Shown here one piece after another: positions 33,249 to 41,643 of a DNA stretch of 64,000 nucleotides. A program made the translations under genes and the position numbers. The stretch spans positions 1,364,001 through 1,428,000 of the forward strand of contig OY730171.1 in NCBI GenBank assembly GCA_963422465.1, written 5' to 3'. Every line of letters begins with the position of its first letter. The stretch's first letter is position 1. Under the pieces are notes generated by a model that made no database searches, had not been told where the DNA came from, and saw nothing but the letters and a program-made list of their open reading frames with translations. Source of the DNA: Lichina pygmaea (Eukaryota; Ascomycota; Lichinomycetes; Lichinales; Lichinaceae).

Positions 33249-36200
33249 CTAGATGTTGGAGTGTGAATAGTGAAGTTTGAAAGCCAGATTAAATTGGTTT
33301 AGTCTTTTCAAAGACATAAACCAGTACAGAAACTTCTGTAGAAGCTCTGGGTTTGAAATAATAGTAGTGAAATCTTGGGGGTTAAAGAGAGCATGTTGTC
33401 TTTGACTTGAGTAGAGAGAGCATGAAGAGGTGATATGCTTTACTGTCTTTTCTGCTTGACCACACATGCATAGGGGGGTAGGAAAGTCAGGGACTCCAGC
33501 TCTGAAAAGAAAACTTGCTAGACCAATTCTCCCAGTTCTGGTTTGCAGTAGTAGACTTGCCTCAGCTTTCTGTAGCTCTTTGTAGAGCTTTAGGTTGTTG
33601 TAGTGAGGTTTTTGGCAAAACACCTGCCATCCAGCATAGCCTTTTCTTTTCTTCCCCTCCCATTGGTTTTCCCACTCTTTAGTAAAGAGTATTTGTAGTT
33701 CTTTCTTTGAACTAGCCTGGTTAGTAGTTATTTGACTTAACCAAGTGAACTTCCAATTAGGAGAGATAGTTGAGCATTTCTTTAAAGGTTTCCTCAGTGA
33801 AGAAGTATAGGAAGAAATAGTAGAAAAGGTACTGTCAAGAAAGTCTTTCAGAGAGGAGGTTTGGATAGAAGATAGAAAACAAGCTGTGCGAAATTTAAAA
33901 TAGAGATCTAGAGGTAAAAGAAAAAGCTCACTCTCTAATAGAAAAGAAGGAGTGGCTTTGAAAGCACCCCCAATAAGTCTCAGACATTTGTTTTGGAATA
34001 TGATAAGAGAGGAAATATTAGAGGATTTTCTGAGTGGGTTGAACCAAATTCCCACTGCATAGCTCAGTACAGATCTGAGTATTGCAGTGTACACAAGGCG
34101 TGCTGTGAGAACTGGAAAGCCCCAGGTGGAGTAAGAGGTTCTAGAAAGAGAAGATAGTGCTTTTTGTGCTTTTTGAAGAATAATTCTCTGGTGTTTGTGC
34201 CAGTGGAGTTTGGCATCCAGGTACACTCCCAATACTCGCACTTCTTCTTTTGGTTTTAGAATCACATTCCCAAGTCTAAGCTTGAGCTGCAGATTGTCTG
34301 ATCTTCTTCTGGAAAAATGAAGTATTTCATATTTCTCAGGAGAGAAGACCATTCCATGTCTTGCAGCCCAAGATAGACATTTAAGATGTGTATTCTTCAA
34401 CTTCAGAAGGTTGCTTTTAAGAGAGTGTCCAAATGCAAGCAGATTTGTATCATCTGCAAATCCCAGAGCAGAAACACCAGTAGTAGGAGAATGTACAGTC
34501 TCATGAAGTTCAGAAATATAGAATAGAAAAAGAATAGGAGACAAAGGGGAACCTTGGGGAACTCCACAGTGAATAGGAATAGAAGAGGACTCAGAGTCAT
34601 CAAAAACTAGGGTGGTGGTACGTCTGGTACAGAAAGAGAAGATCCAAGAAGTTAGCCAGAGAGGGATTCCTTTTCTCTCCAGAATCTTTTGAAGAATCTC
34701 TGGAAGAACTCTGTCATATGCTCCTGAGATGTCCAGAGAAAGTAGAGATGCAACCATGCCTTCTTTCCAGACTTTTTCCACTTGGGAAGTTAGAAGGAAA
34801 AGTGCTGATTCAGTTGATCTGCCTTTCCTGAACCCCATCTGGATTTCTGGCAAGAGTTTAGCCTCTTCTGCTACCTTGCTTAGTCTGGCTGCTGTAATAG
34901 CTTCCATCAGCTTGCCAGTTGTGTTTAGCAGAGCTATAGGGCGCCAGGCTTTAGCTTGGTTATAGATTCCCTTGCCAGGTTTTCTTAGACAGACTGTTTT
35001 TGCATTCTTGAATTTCTCTGGAAAGTATTCCAGTCTCCAGCATGTTGATGTGAGAACAGCTATAGCTTGGCAGAACTTGGGACCCAGAGCTTTCAGAAAT
35101 CCATTTGGCAGCTTGTCTTTTCCTCCTGCTGTAAAAGGTTTCTTCTTGTTCAGAATTTGCTCCACTTCTTCAGTGGTAACCTCCTGAGAAAGCTGGATCT
35201 CTGGGGTACTCTGGTGACTTTCTGTACTTGGTTCTGGAACACGTGCTTCTGGAAAGAATTGAGCTGAGAAAGATTTTGTCTTCTCCTCAAAGCTTTTGGC
35301 TAGTCCTTCTTGAGTCTCCAGATCAGGGACCAGAGGAAGATCAGAGGTCTTGTTAGCTTTTGATTTTCCCCACTTTGCAAGCTTCCAGAATTTTGAGGAA
35401 CTAGCTAGCTCATGAACTTGTTTTCTGCAGGTGTTCTGTTTGCCTTCTCTGACAGCTTTCTTCTTGAGCTTAGTTGCTTCTTCTAGCTCTTCTTGGCTTG
35501 CCTGTCCTCTGAGCACTTGTCTTCTTATTCTTCTTTCCTGCTTAACTTTAGTTTGGATCTCTTGGTTCCACCAGGGGACTGAGTGGCTAGATTGCTTCTG
35601 GAGTTCTGTGCATCTGTCTGCTATTTCTTGGAGAAAGTGGTTAAGATATTCCAAGTACTCATCCACTTCATGTTTATCTTGAAAGTGGAAGGGCAGCTGC
35701 AAATTATTACACTCTTGTTTTGCCAGGTTTGTGTCCAGTGTTTTCCAGTTCCTTTCTGGCTTCCAGGTTTTTCTTGGTGAGTCCAGGTCCAGGCTAGTTA
35801 GCACAGGTCTGTGGTCAGACCCATGAAAGAACTGCAAAGCAATTTTAGAAAAGATTAGAGAGTTAGAAAGAGAAGAAGATATAAAGGAAAGATCAATAGG
35901 TGAACAGGGTTTGTGGGAAAGAGATCTAGCTCTTGTGGGTGTAAAAGGTGCAATAGCTAACTCCAGATTTGAGTTTTTCATTAGAGTTTGGAACTTGTGT
36001 GCAGTGTCAGAATATAGTCTTCTTTTCTTTGACCAGTCAGGGTGGTGAAGATTTGAGTCTGTAAGAAGAATATGCTGCCCTTTTGCTTGTAAAGCATTTT
36101 GGAGTAGACAGAGGAGAGCTTCTGATGCTTGTAGGTAGTTCTCTTGACTTGAGGGAGTGAAGTATAGATTATGCACCCACAGAGAAGTAGAGGTGTTTTC

Positions 36201-36491
36201 CAGATGAATTTCAAGAGAAACAAAGTCTTTACTCCAGAAAGTAGAGTGGAGAGATGACAGATTCAGGTTTTTGTTAATAAGAAAAAGAGTTCTACCAATC
36301 TCTGGAGAATATAAAGGAAGAAAAGAAGAAAAAACAGTTGAGGTGCTGGTTTGAAGGTGAGGATTCTTCCAGGGTTCTTGAAGTGCAATAATATCTACTT
36401 CTTGAAGAGTTGGGGTTGCTAGAAGTAGCTCTTGGACTGATTGGCTTTTCTGCACATTGTATTGAAGAAGTGTGAACTTTGTATTCTTCAT
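33249..36491 (-). CDS. LINE ORF2: endonuclease and reverse transcriptase (1080 aa)
   Basis: ORF2 nicks the target and copies the RNA there. An AP-like endonuclease covers about residues 1-230 (LLQYNVQKS, ALQEPW, LTDSNLHHPDW, SDHRPV). A Lys/Arg-rich linker follows. RT covers about 450-760 (WRPIALLNTTGKL, DISGAYDRVLP, HCGVPQGSPLSPILF, ALGFADDTNLL). The C-terminal region ends with a CMCGQ...KHITSSC finger of the C-X-C-X8-H-X4-C type. No RNase H domain is recognisable between RT and the finger. The start ATG overlaps the ORF1 stop (ATGA), so translation is probably by re-initiation. The ORF is open throughout, and the length equals that of the second copy including its stop-containing part. Confidence 0.92.
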   Translation of the reverse strand: MKNTKFTLLQYNVQKSQSVQELLLATPTLQEVDIIALQEPWKNPHLQTSTSTVFSSFLPLYSPEIGRTLFLINKNLNLSSLHSTFWSKDFVSLEIHLENTSTSLWVHNLYFTPSSQENYLQASEALLCLLQNALQAKGQHILLTDSNLHHPDWSKKRRLYSDTAHKFQTLMKNSNLELAIAPFTPTRARSLSHKPCSPIDLSFISSSLSNSLIFSKIALQFFHGSDHRPVLTSLDLDSPRKTWKPERNWKTLDTNLAKQECNNLQLPFHFQDKHEVDEYLEYLNHFLQEIADRCTELQKQSSHSVPWWNQEIQTKVKQERRIRRQVLRGQASQEELEEATKLKKKAVREGKQNTCRKQVHELASSSKFWKLAKWGKSKANKTSDLPLVPDLETQEGLAKSFEEKTKSFSAQFFPEARVPEPSTESHQSTPEIQLSQEVTTEEVEQILNKKKPFTAGGKDKLPNGFLKALGPKFCQAIAVLTSTCWRLEYFPEKFKNAKTVCLRKPGKGIYNQAKAWRPIALLNTTGKLMEAITAARLSKVAEEAKLLPEIQMGFRKGRSTESALFLLTSQVEKVWKEGMVASLLSLDISGAYDRVLPEILQKILERKGIPLWLTSWIFSFCTRRTTTLVFDDSESSSIPIHCGVPQGSPLSPILFLFYISELHETVHSPTTGVSALGFADDTNLLAFGHSLKSNLLKLKNTHLKCLSWAARHGMVFSPEKYEILHFSRRRSDNLQLKLRLGNVILKPKEEVRVLGVYLDAKLHWHKHQRIILQKAQKALSSLSRTSYSTWGFPVLTARLVYTAILRSVLSYAVGIWFNPLRKSSNISSLIIFQNKCLRLIGGAFKATPSFLLESELFLLPLDLYFKFRTACFLSSIQTSSLKDFLDSTFSTISSYTSSLRKPLKKCSTISPNWKFTWLSQITTNQASSKKELQILFTKEWENQWEGKKRKGYAGWQVFCQKPHYNNLKLYKELQKAEASLLLQTRTGRIGLASFLFRAGVPDFPTPLCMCGQAEKTVKHITSSCSLYSSQRQHALFNPQDFTTIISNPELLQKFLYWFMSLKRLNQFNLAFKLHYSHSNI

Positions 36492-37888
36492 GTAGACATT
36501 TCATCTTCAAAGATCTTGAAGGGGTTGACTGACTGCTTTCCCCCTGTGTTTGTTGATCTTGTAGACAGAATTTGCACTTCTGGAGACCCTCCTCTGAGTC
36601 TCTCTGAGCTTCTAGTTGGCTCTGTGGTTTTCCGTCTTTTTCCCCCTGGAAGAGTCTGTATGAAGGGGAAAGTAACTGGAGACTGTGTGACTGGGACAGT
36701 GGTAGCAGTGGAGATCTCATACTTCCCTGGGCGGGAAATCCATGCCTCTCTTGCCTTCTTGACTGCTTCTTGGCGTACTGGGCATGTGCTAGCCCAGGCT
36801 GGGTGAGCTCCTTTGCAGTTGCTGTATTTTGGCTTTAGCAGTTGCTCAGGGATTTGGCAGGTTCTTCTTTCATGCTGGCCTCCACAGGCACCACATACAG
36901 CTTGATTCCTGCACAGGCGAGCTTGGTGTCCATACCCAAAGCACTTGAAGCATTCTGCCACCACTGTGTTAGCCAGAAAAGGCTCTGCCTCATGCAATCT
37001 GTGGCCCAGCACTACTCCACTCTCAATTAGAAGATTGGCCTGTTCCGGGGTGGCCAGATCCAGGTGAAGTGAAGTAACTGGTTTCTTTTGAGCTATAGCC
37101 TTCTTTGACCAGTAGGCTCTTAGAATAGTGATTTGCTTGCTCAGAGATGGGTTGCTGTTCTGGATAGTCTGGCGAGTTTTTTCCAGGTTTTCTGGCTGGA
37201 TGTCTGTGGTTCTGACTCCATGAATCAACACTGGGAATCTCTTGGGTTGGATAGTTGCTTCCTTGGTAAAAATAGCTGATATCCAGGCAGAGTCTTTCTC
37301 CAGAAAACTCTTAGTCTCTTGGGTTTCAGTGTTAATAAGAATATCCCCTGAGGGAAGTTTTCTCACTGCTCTGACTTGTTTATTATAGGGACTGGGGAGT
37401 CTGTCTTGGAGAGCTTGAAAAAGCTGGATGTGGGTCCTGTTGGCCATATCAGGTGTCTGGTTACCAGGGTGGACAAGAACTTCCTTCAGAATCCTTGGAG
37501 CTAGAGGGATTTGAGCTGGGATATGTTTCTGAACAGCCTGGGCATATGATGGCTTGGATTCTTGCTTGTCTAGCCGCTTGCTAATATTCTCCAGCTCCTG
37601 GAAAATCTTGTTGGTCAGACCAGTGGGGAGAGACTGGGTTTTGGTGGACTGGGCTTCATTAGTACAAGAGTTTTTCTTAATATTCTCCCAGCTTTTCAGT
37701 ACAGATTCTGGGGTAGCTTGAGTCTTGAGCCATGAGTCCAGTAGGTTGTAGTCATTCTGGAGAGCTGGATAGGGGGTAGAAGAACTAGGCTGAGTACCAG
37801 CAGAACTGGGAGCTGGCATTGTTGGAGAAGGTGTTATTTTTCTGGTAGTGTTCTGGGAGGAGTTCGGTTTCTTCTTTTTGACAGGCAT
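36488..37888 (-). CDS. LINE ORF1: RNA-binding zinc-knuckle protein (466 aa)
   Basis: Non-LTR ORF1 proteins bind the element RNA and form the ribonucleoprotein. The Pro/Ser/Thr-rich N-terminus is followed by a conserved middle domain (VRKLPSGDILINTETQETK) and CCHC knuckles CFKCFGYGHQARLC and CGACGGQHERRTC. A third knuckle has lost its first Cys (YSNC, where the plus copy reads CCNC). The ATG at 37888 (MPVKKKKP) was chosen because it aligns with the start of the other copy (MAPKKKKP); the frame is open a little upstream but only from a GTG. It overlaps ORF2 by 4 bases (ATGA). Confidence 0.88.
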   Translation of the reverse strand: MPVKKKKPNSSQNTTRKITPSPTMPAPSSAGTQPSSSTPYPALQNDYNLLDSWLKTQATPESVLKSWENIKKNSCTNEAQSTKTQSLPTGLTNKIFQELENISKRLDKQESKPSYAQAVQKHIPAQIPLAPRILKEVLVHPGNQTPDMANRTHIQLFQALQDRLPSPYNKQVRAVRKLPSGDILINTETQETKSFLEKDSAWISAIFTKEATIQPKRFPVLIHGVRTTDIQPENLEKTRQTIQNSNPSLSKQITILRAYWSKKAIAQKKPVTSLHLDLATPEQANLLIESGVVLGHRLHEAEPFLANTVVAECFKCFGYGHQARLCRNQAVCGACGGQHERRTCQIPEQLLKPKYSNCKGAHPAWASTCPVRQEAVKKAREAWISRPGKYEISTATTVPVTQSPVTFPFIQTLPGGKRRKTTEPTRSSERLRGGSPEVQILSTRSTNTGGKQSVNPFKIFEDEMST

Positions 37889-38517
37889 AGGGTAGGTAAC
37901 CTGCACAGTGGGTTGTTCACAAAGGGTCACCTGGTTCCTAGCAGTAATTGCACAATCCTGGGACCACTCCCCAAGACTGTACTTTCCTGGGCAGTCTTTT
38001 CCAACTAGACTCTAGGGAAATCTGGCTGTATTAACTCAAGCTGGAGACCACACCCCCTGCCTGAGCTTTCCTAGAGTTTTTCAACTCTACCAGCACTAGA
38101 GGCAAGCTCTAAACTATTTCTCTTATCCTGGGAGCCCTGATCTCCTTGATGCTAGATGTTTCTCTTGAGAGAAGTTCAAGCTGTTATCTGTCTGACTGGG
38201 AGTACTTGCTCAATCCTGGGACCACACCCCAAGACTGAGTATTCCTAGGTAATTGGGGCCTGTCCCCAGTCTTTCAGAATCCCACTGGCCACTCTCTGCC
38301 TTGTTATAGATAGTCTGTTGGTTGTTGAAGTTGAAGATCGAAGATTCAGAGATCACAACTTTTGACAAACAAGCTGGGTTACCCAAAGTGATGGGTTTTC
38401 ACCTTAAGGTTTTGGTGGTTCCCAACAGATACTCGCTTGGTTTCCAGAACTTCTGACAAAGTCCGGTGATTATCAGAAGTGATGGTCCTTGAACGTAGTG
38501 GTACTGGGAAGAGTTTT
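37889..38517 (-). promoter_or_regulatory. LINE 5' UTR with repeated promoter-like units
   Basis: Read on the minus strand, at least three related blocks occur: AGGAAAGTACAGTCTTGGGG near 37988, AGGAAAGCTCAGGCAGGGGG near 38072, and AGGAATACTCAGTCTTGGGG near 38246. Each is followed by TGGTC(C/T)CAG and a TTAATAC/AATTAC-like end. The spacing is about 84-87 bp, or twice that. Such 5' monomers act as internal promoters in some other LINEs; that role is inferred here. Confidence 0.6.
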
Positions 38518-38833
38518 GAGGAACTTGTGGTACTGAGCAGGGAGAAGTGTGGCAGAATCCACACACTTCTTTGGCTTCAACACCTGCTCAATGTCTCTCA
38601 GAGAAACACTGAACACCTGGTGATCTGGCTTGGCAGCAAGGAGAGAAAATATGGCAGTATTGATGGGGATTGGTGTGGCAGAAAGGGGCTTGGGATCCTG
38701 AGGCTTTCCAGCAGACATCTTAGCTTCAAGATCCAAAGAGATTGGATAGCTATTGTTTGACTTGAGGTATGCAGATCAGCAGTGATCTGACTTGAACATG
38801 ATTGAGGTGTTTGTCTAATCAATGTGTAGCCTG
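38518..38833 (-). pseudogene. gypsy pol fragment (protease-RT linker)
   Basis: The minus strand reads SLLAAKPDHQVFSVSLRDIE and LLPAQYHKFL, the type of sequence that joins protease to RT in many fungal gypsy elements. It is a short fossil piece between a LINE 5' end and an LTR of family C, in the opposite orientation to that LTR. Confidence 0.6.
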
Positions 38834-39756
38834 TGCCACAGTTCTGGCCCAGTTGTATATCTGGCACAAGTCACACATCTTGCCGGGAAGTTCCATCTGC
38901 ACTGTTGCCTGCTTGCTCTGCTGTATCCCCTGCCTATAAGAACTTCTCCTACTCCCCCAGCTTCTTCTCTTCTTCTTTTCTCTTTTCCTTCCTTGTCTTT
39001 CATCTTGTACATCAATCCAAGTCTCAAGTCTCAAGCCAAGTCAGGTCAAGGTTACTGAATCAGTTAGACTTGAGTTCTGCTCTACCATTGCCTTGTCACA
39101 CTACGAAAGACCTACCCAACCATAACACACTTCACCAAGCCATGTTCATGTCCTTGTCATATCTCAACAACCAGACCAAGCCATGCCAGTTGCTGGAAAT
39201 AACAAGTTCCTTCACAACATGTTTGCAGAGTTTATGCAAATTCAAGCTACTAACACTACTCCCAAGTCCAAGTCTGAACACACTGCTGACCCAGAGATCT
39301 TCAGTGGTGATGGCAGAAACACGGAAATCACGCATGAGAAGCTTGAGAGCTTCATCATGTTACTGTCACTCAAGATAACACTCAACACTGACTGGTACCC
39401 CACAAAAACATTGTGGATTGTGTATGTCTTTTCACACACGACTGGCACTGCGCAGTCCTACATCTCAGCTAAGATCACAGCTGGCCAGTACATTGACTGG
39501 CACAACATCATCCAAGATCTCCGGAACACCTTCTCTGACCCAGACCCAGAGTTCCTAGCTCAGAGAAAGCTCATCACCTTATGTCAGACCAACTATTCCT
39601 TTGCTGAGTTCTTCACACAGTTCAATCAGTATGCTCCACATACAGGCTTCAACAACAAGGCCTTGAAGTGCCATCTTTGATGCGCTGTCTCTGAAGAGCT
39701 TGCCAAGCAGCTTGTCAGCATCAACCTCAAGGACATCAGCTATCAGAAGCTTGTTC
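38834..39756 (+). mobile_element. gypsy family C: 5' LTR and gag fragment
   Basis: The LTR (38834-39100, about 267 bp, ending CCTTGTCACA) matches the solo LTR at 48643-48916. A gag-like ORF begins at 39183 (MPVAGNNKFLHNMFAEFMQ) and has a capsid-type stretch (ITAGQYIDWHNIIQDLR, FAEFFTQFNQYAP). It is a broken fossil cut off by the LINE that starts at 39757. Confidence 0.75.
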
Positions 39757-40041
39757 AAAAAACTCTTCCCAGAACCACGTTCTTCAAGGACCATCAATTT
39801 TGACAAACACCACAATTTGTCATATGTTCTGGAAAACAGCCGAGTTCCTCTCTGAAACCACCCAAACCTTAAGGTGAAAACCCATCACCTTTGAGAATCA
39901 CACCTGTTTGTCAAAAGTTGTGATCTTGAATCCACGATCTTCTTCAACAACCAGCAATCTACCCACAACCAGAGAGAGTCTCAGGATAAGAGGAATGGTT
40001 AGAGTCTGACTGACTCTGGAGCTAGCAGAGTCTTTGGCTCA

Positions 40042-40230
40042 AGGAAAGTCTAGATAGGGGGTCTGGTCCCTAGTCTAGGTTAATACTTCTAGCTTTGCCC
40101 AGAGCTTAGTTGGAAAAAGCTGCCCAGGAAAGTCTAGTCTTGGGGATTGGTCCCAGGACTAGATTATTACTGCTGGGAAACCAGGTGACTCTTCTTTCTG
40201 GCAGTACTCTGCAGACAGGAAACACCCAAC
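40042..40230 (+). promoter_or_regulatory. LINE 5' UTR repeated units (two)
   Basis: Blocks starting AGGAAAGTCTAGATAGGGGG (40042) and AGGAAAGTCTAGTCTTGGGG (40136) are 94 bp apart, each followed by TGGTCCC and AG-rich sequence ending in AATAC or ATTAC. The intact copy has at least three such blocks. Confidence 0.6.
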
Positions 40231-40251
40231 CAGTGCCAAACAATCTCTAAC

Positions 40252-41643
40252 ATGGCTCCCAAGAAGAAAAAACCCACCTTTTCAGAAAGTAACACCAGAG
40301 CTACACCAGCTATACTCTCCCAACCAGCTCCCAGTCTGGCTAGCACCCAGTCCAGCTCTCCTACCCCCCAACCAGCTCCCCAGAGTGACTACAAACTAGT
40401 AGACTCCTGGATCAAAACTCAACCAGTCCCAGAATCTATTCTGAAAAGCTGGGAAAATATCAAAAAGAACTCCTTCCCTACAGAAGCCCAGTCTAGCTCC
40501 ACTGGCCTCACCAACAGAATCTTCCAGGAGCTGGAGAATATCAACAAGTGGCTGGACAAACAAGAAGCCAAGCCATCACATGCCCAGGCTGTCCAAAAAT
40601 CTATTCCAGCACAAATCCCTCTACCTGCAAGAATTCTCAAAGAAGTTCTTGTACATCCTGGTATCCAGCCACCTGACATGGCTAATAGAACTCACATCCA
40701 GCTTTTCCAGGCTCTTCAAGACAGACTACCCAGCCCCTACAACAAGCAGGTCAGAGCAGTAAGGAAACTTCCTTCAGGGGATATCCTTATTAACACAGAA
40801 AGCCAAGAGACTAAAGTCTTCCTAGAGAAAAACCCTGCCTGGGTATCAGCTATCTTCACAAAGGAAGCAACCATCCAGCCCAAGAGATTTCCAGTTCTGA
40901 TCCATGGAGTCAGAACAGAAGATATCCAACCTGAAGACCTGGAGAAAACCCGCCAGATAATCCAGAACAGCAACCCATCTCTGAGCAAGCAAATCACCAT
41001 CCTGAGAGCCTACTGGTCTAAGAAGGCTATAGCTCAAAAGAAGCCAGTTACCTCTCTCCACCTGGATCTGGCTACCCCTGAACAAGCCAATCTTTTGATT
41101 GAGAGTGGGCTAGTGCTGGGGCACAGGATGCATGAAGCAGAACCTTTTCTGGCAGACACAGTTATTGCACAATGTTTCAAGTGCTTTGGCTATGGGCACC
41201 AAGCACGCTTCTGCAAGAACAAAGCTGTGTGTGGTGCCTGTGGAGGCCAGCATGAAAGGAGAGCCTGCCAAGTTCCTGAACAGCTTCTCAAGCCAAAATG
41301 CTGCAACTGCAGAGGAGCTCACCCAGCCTGGGCCAGTGTCTGTCCAGTACGCCAGGAAGCAGCCAAGAAGGCAAGAGAAGCATGGAACACACGCCCAGGA
41401 AAATATGAGATCCCAACAGCTACCTCTGTTCCAGCTCTACAACCCCCCCCAGTTATGTCTTTCCCTCTCTCTCAGTCTCTACCAGAGGGGAAAAAACGTA
41501 AAACAGCTGAGCCAAGCAGAAGCTCAGAGAGACTCAGAGGTGCACTCCCAGAAGTGCAAATTCTTTCTTCAAGATCAGCCAACTCTGGAGGAAAGCTACC
41601 AGCTAACTCCTTCAAGATCTTTGATGCTGAGATGTCTGCATGA
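40252..41643 (+). CDS. LINE ORF1: RNA-binding zinc-knuckle protein (463 aa)
   Basis: It has the same layout as the ORF1 at 36488-37888: a Ser/Pro/Gln-rich start (MAPKKKKPTF), the middle domain (VRKLPSGDILINTESQETK, ITILRAYWSKKAIAQKK), then three CCHC-type knuckles (CFKCFGYGHQARFC, CGACGGQHERRAC, CCNCRGAHPAWASVC), all cysteines present. The C-terminus is Ser-rich (SSERLRG). It ends in ATGA, with ORF2 starting on the same ATG. Confidence 0.9.
   Translation: MAPKKKKPTFSESNTRATPAILSQPAPSLASTQSSSPTPQPAPQSDYKLVDSWIKTQPVPESILKSWENIKKNSFPTEAQSSSTGLTNRIFQELENINKWLDKQEAKPSHAQAVQKSIPAQIPLPARILKEVLVHPGIQPPDMANRTHIQLFQALQDRLPSPYNKQVRAVRKLPSGDILINTESQETKVFLEKNPAWVSAIFTKEATIQPKRFPVLIHGVRTEDIQPEDLEKTRQIIQNSNPSLSKQITILRAYWSKKAIAQKKPVTSLHLDLATPEQANLLIESGLVLGHRMHEAEPFLADTVIAQCFKCFGYGHQARFCKNKAVCGACGGQHERRACQVPEQLLKPKCCNCRGAHPAWASVCPVRQEAAKKAREAWNTRPGKYEIPTATSVPALQPPPVMSFPLSQSLPEGKKRKTAEPSRSSERLRGALPEVQILSSRSANSGGKLPANSFKIFDAEMSA

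Larger units (their letters stand above)
33081..38517 (-). mobile_element. Full-length Tad-like LINE with both ORFs open
   Basis: From the 5' end on the minus strand: a 5' UTR of about 600 bp with repeated units (38517-37889), ORF1 (37888-36488), ORF2 (36491-33249), a short 3' UTR and a tail. It is the only copy here with no break in either ORF. The 5' end is set where similarity to the second copy at 39757 stops. No target duplication was found: the left flank is integrase of the family B element, the right flank another gypsy fragment. Confidence 0.9.

Noticed and set aside
37889-37930. Upstream extension of LINE ORF1 (14 more codons)
   Set aside because: The extension starts at GTG and has no counterpart in the plus copy; the ATG at 37888 aligns with that copy's start.
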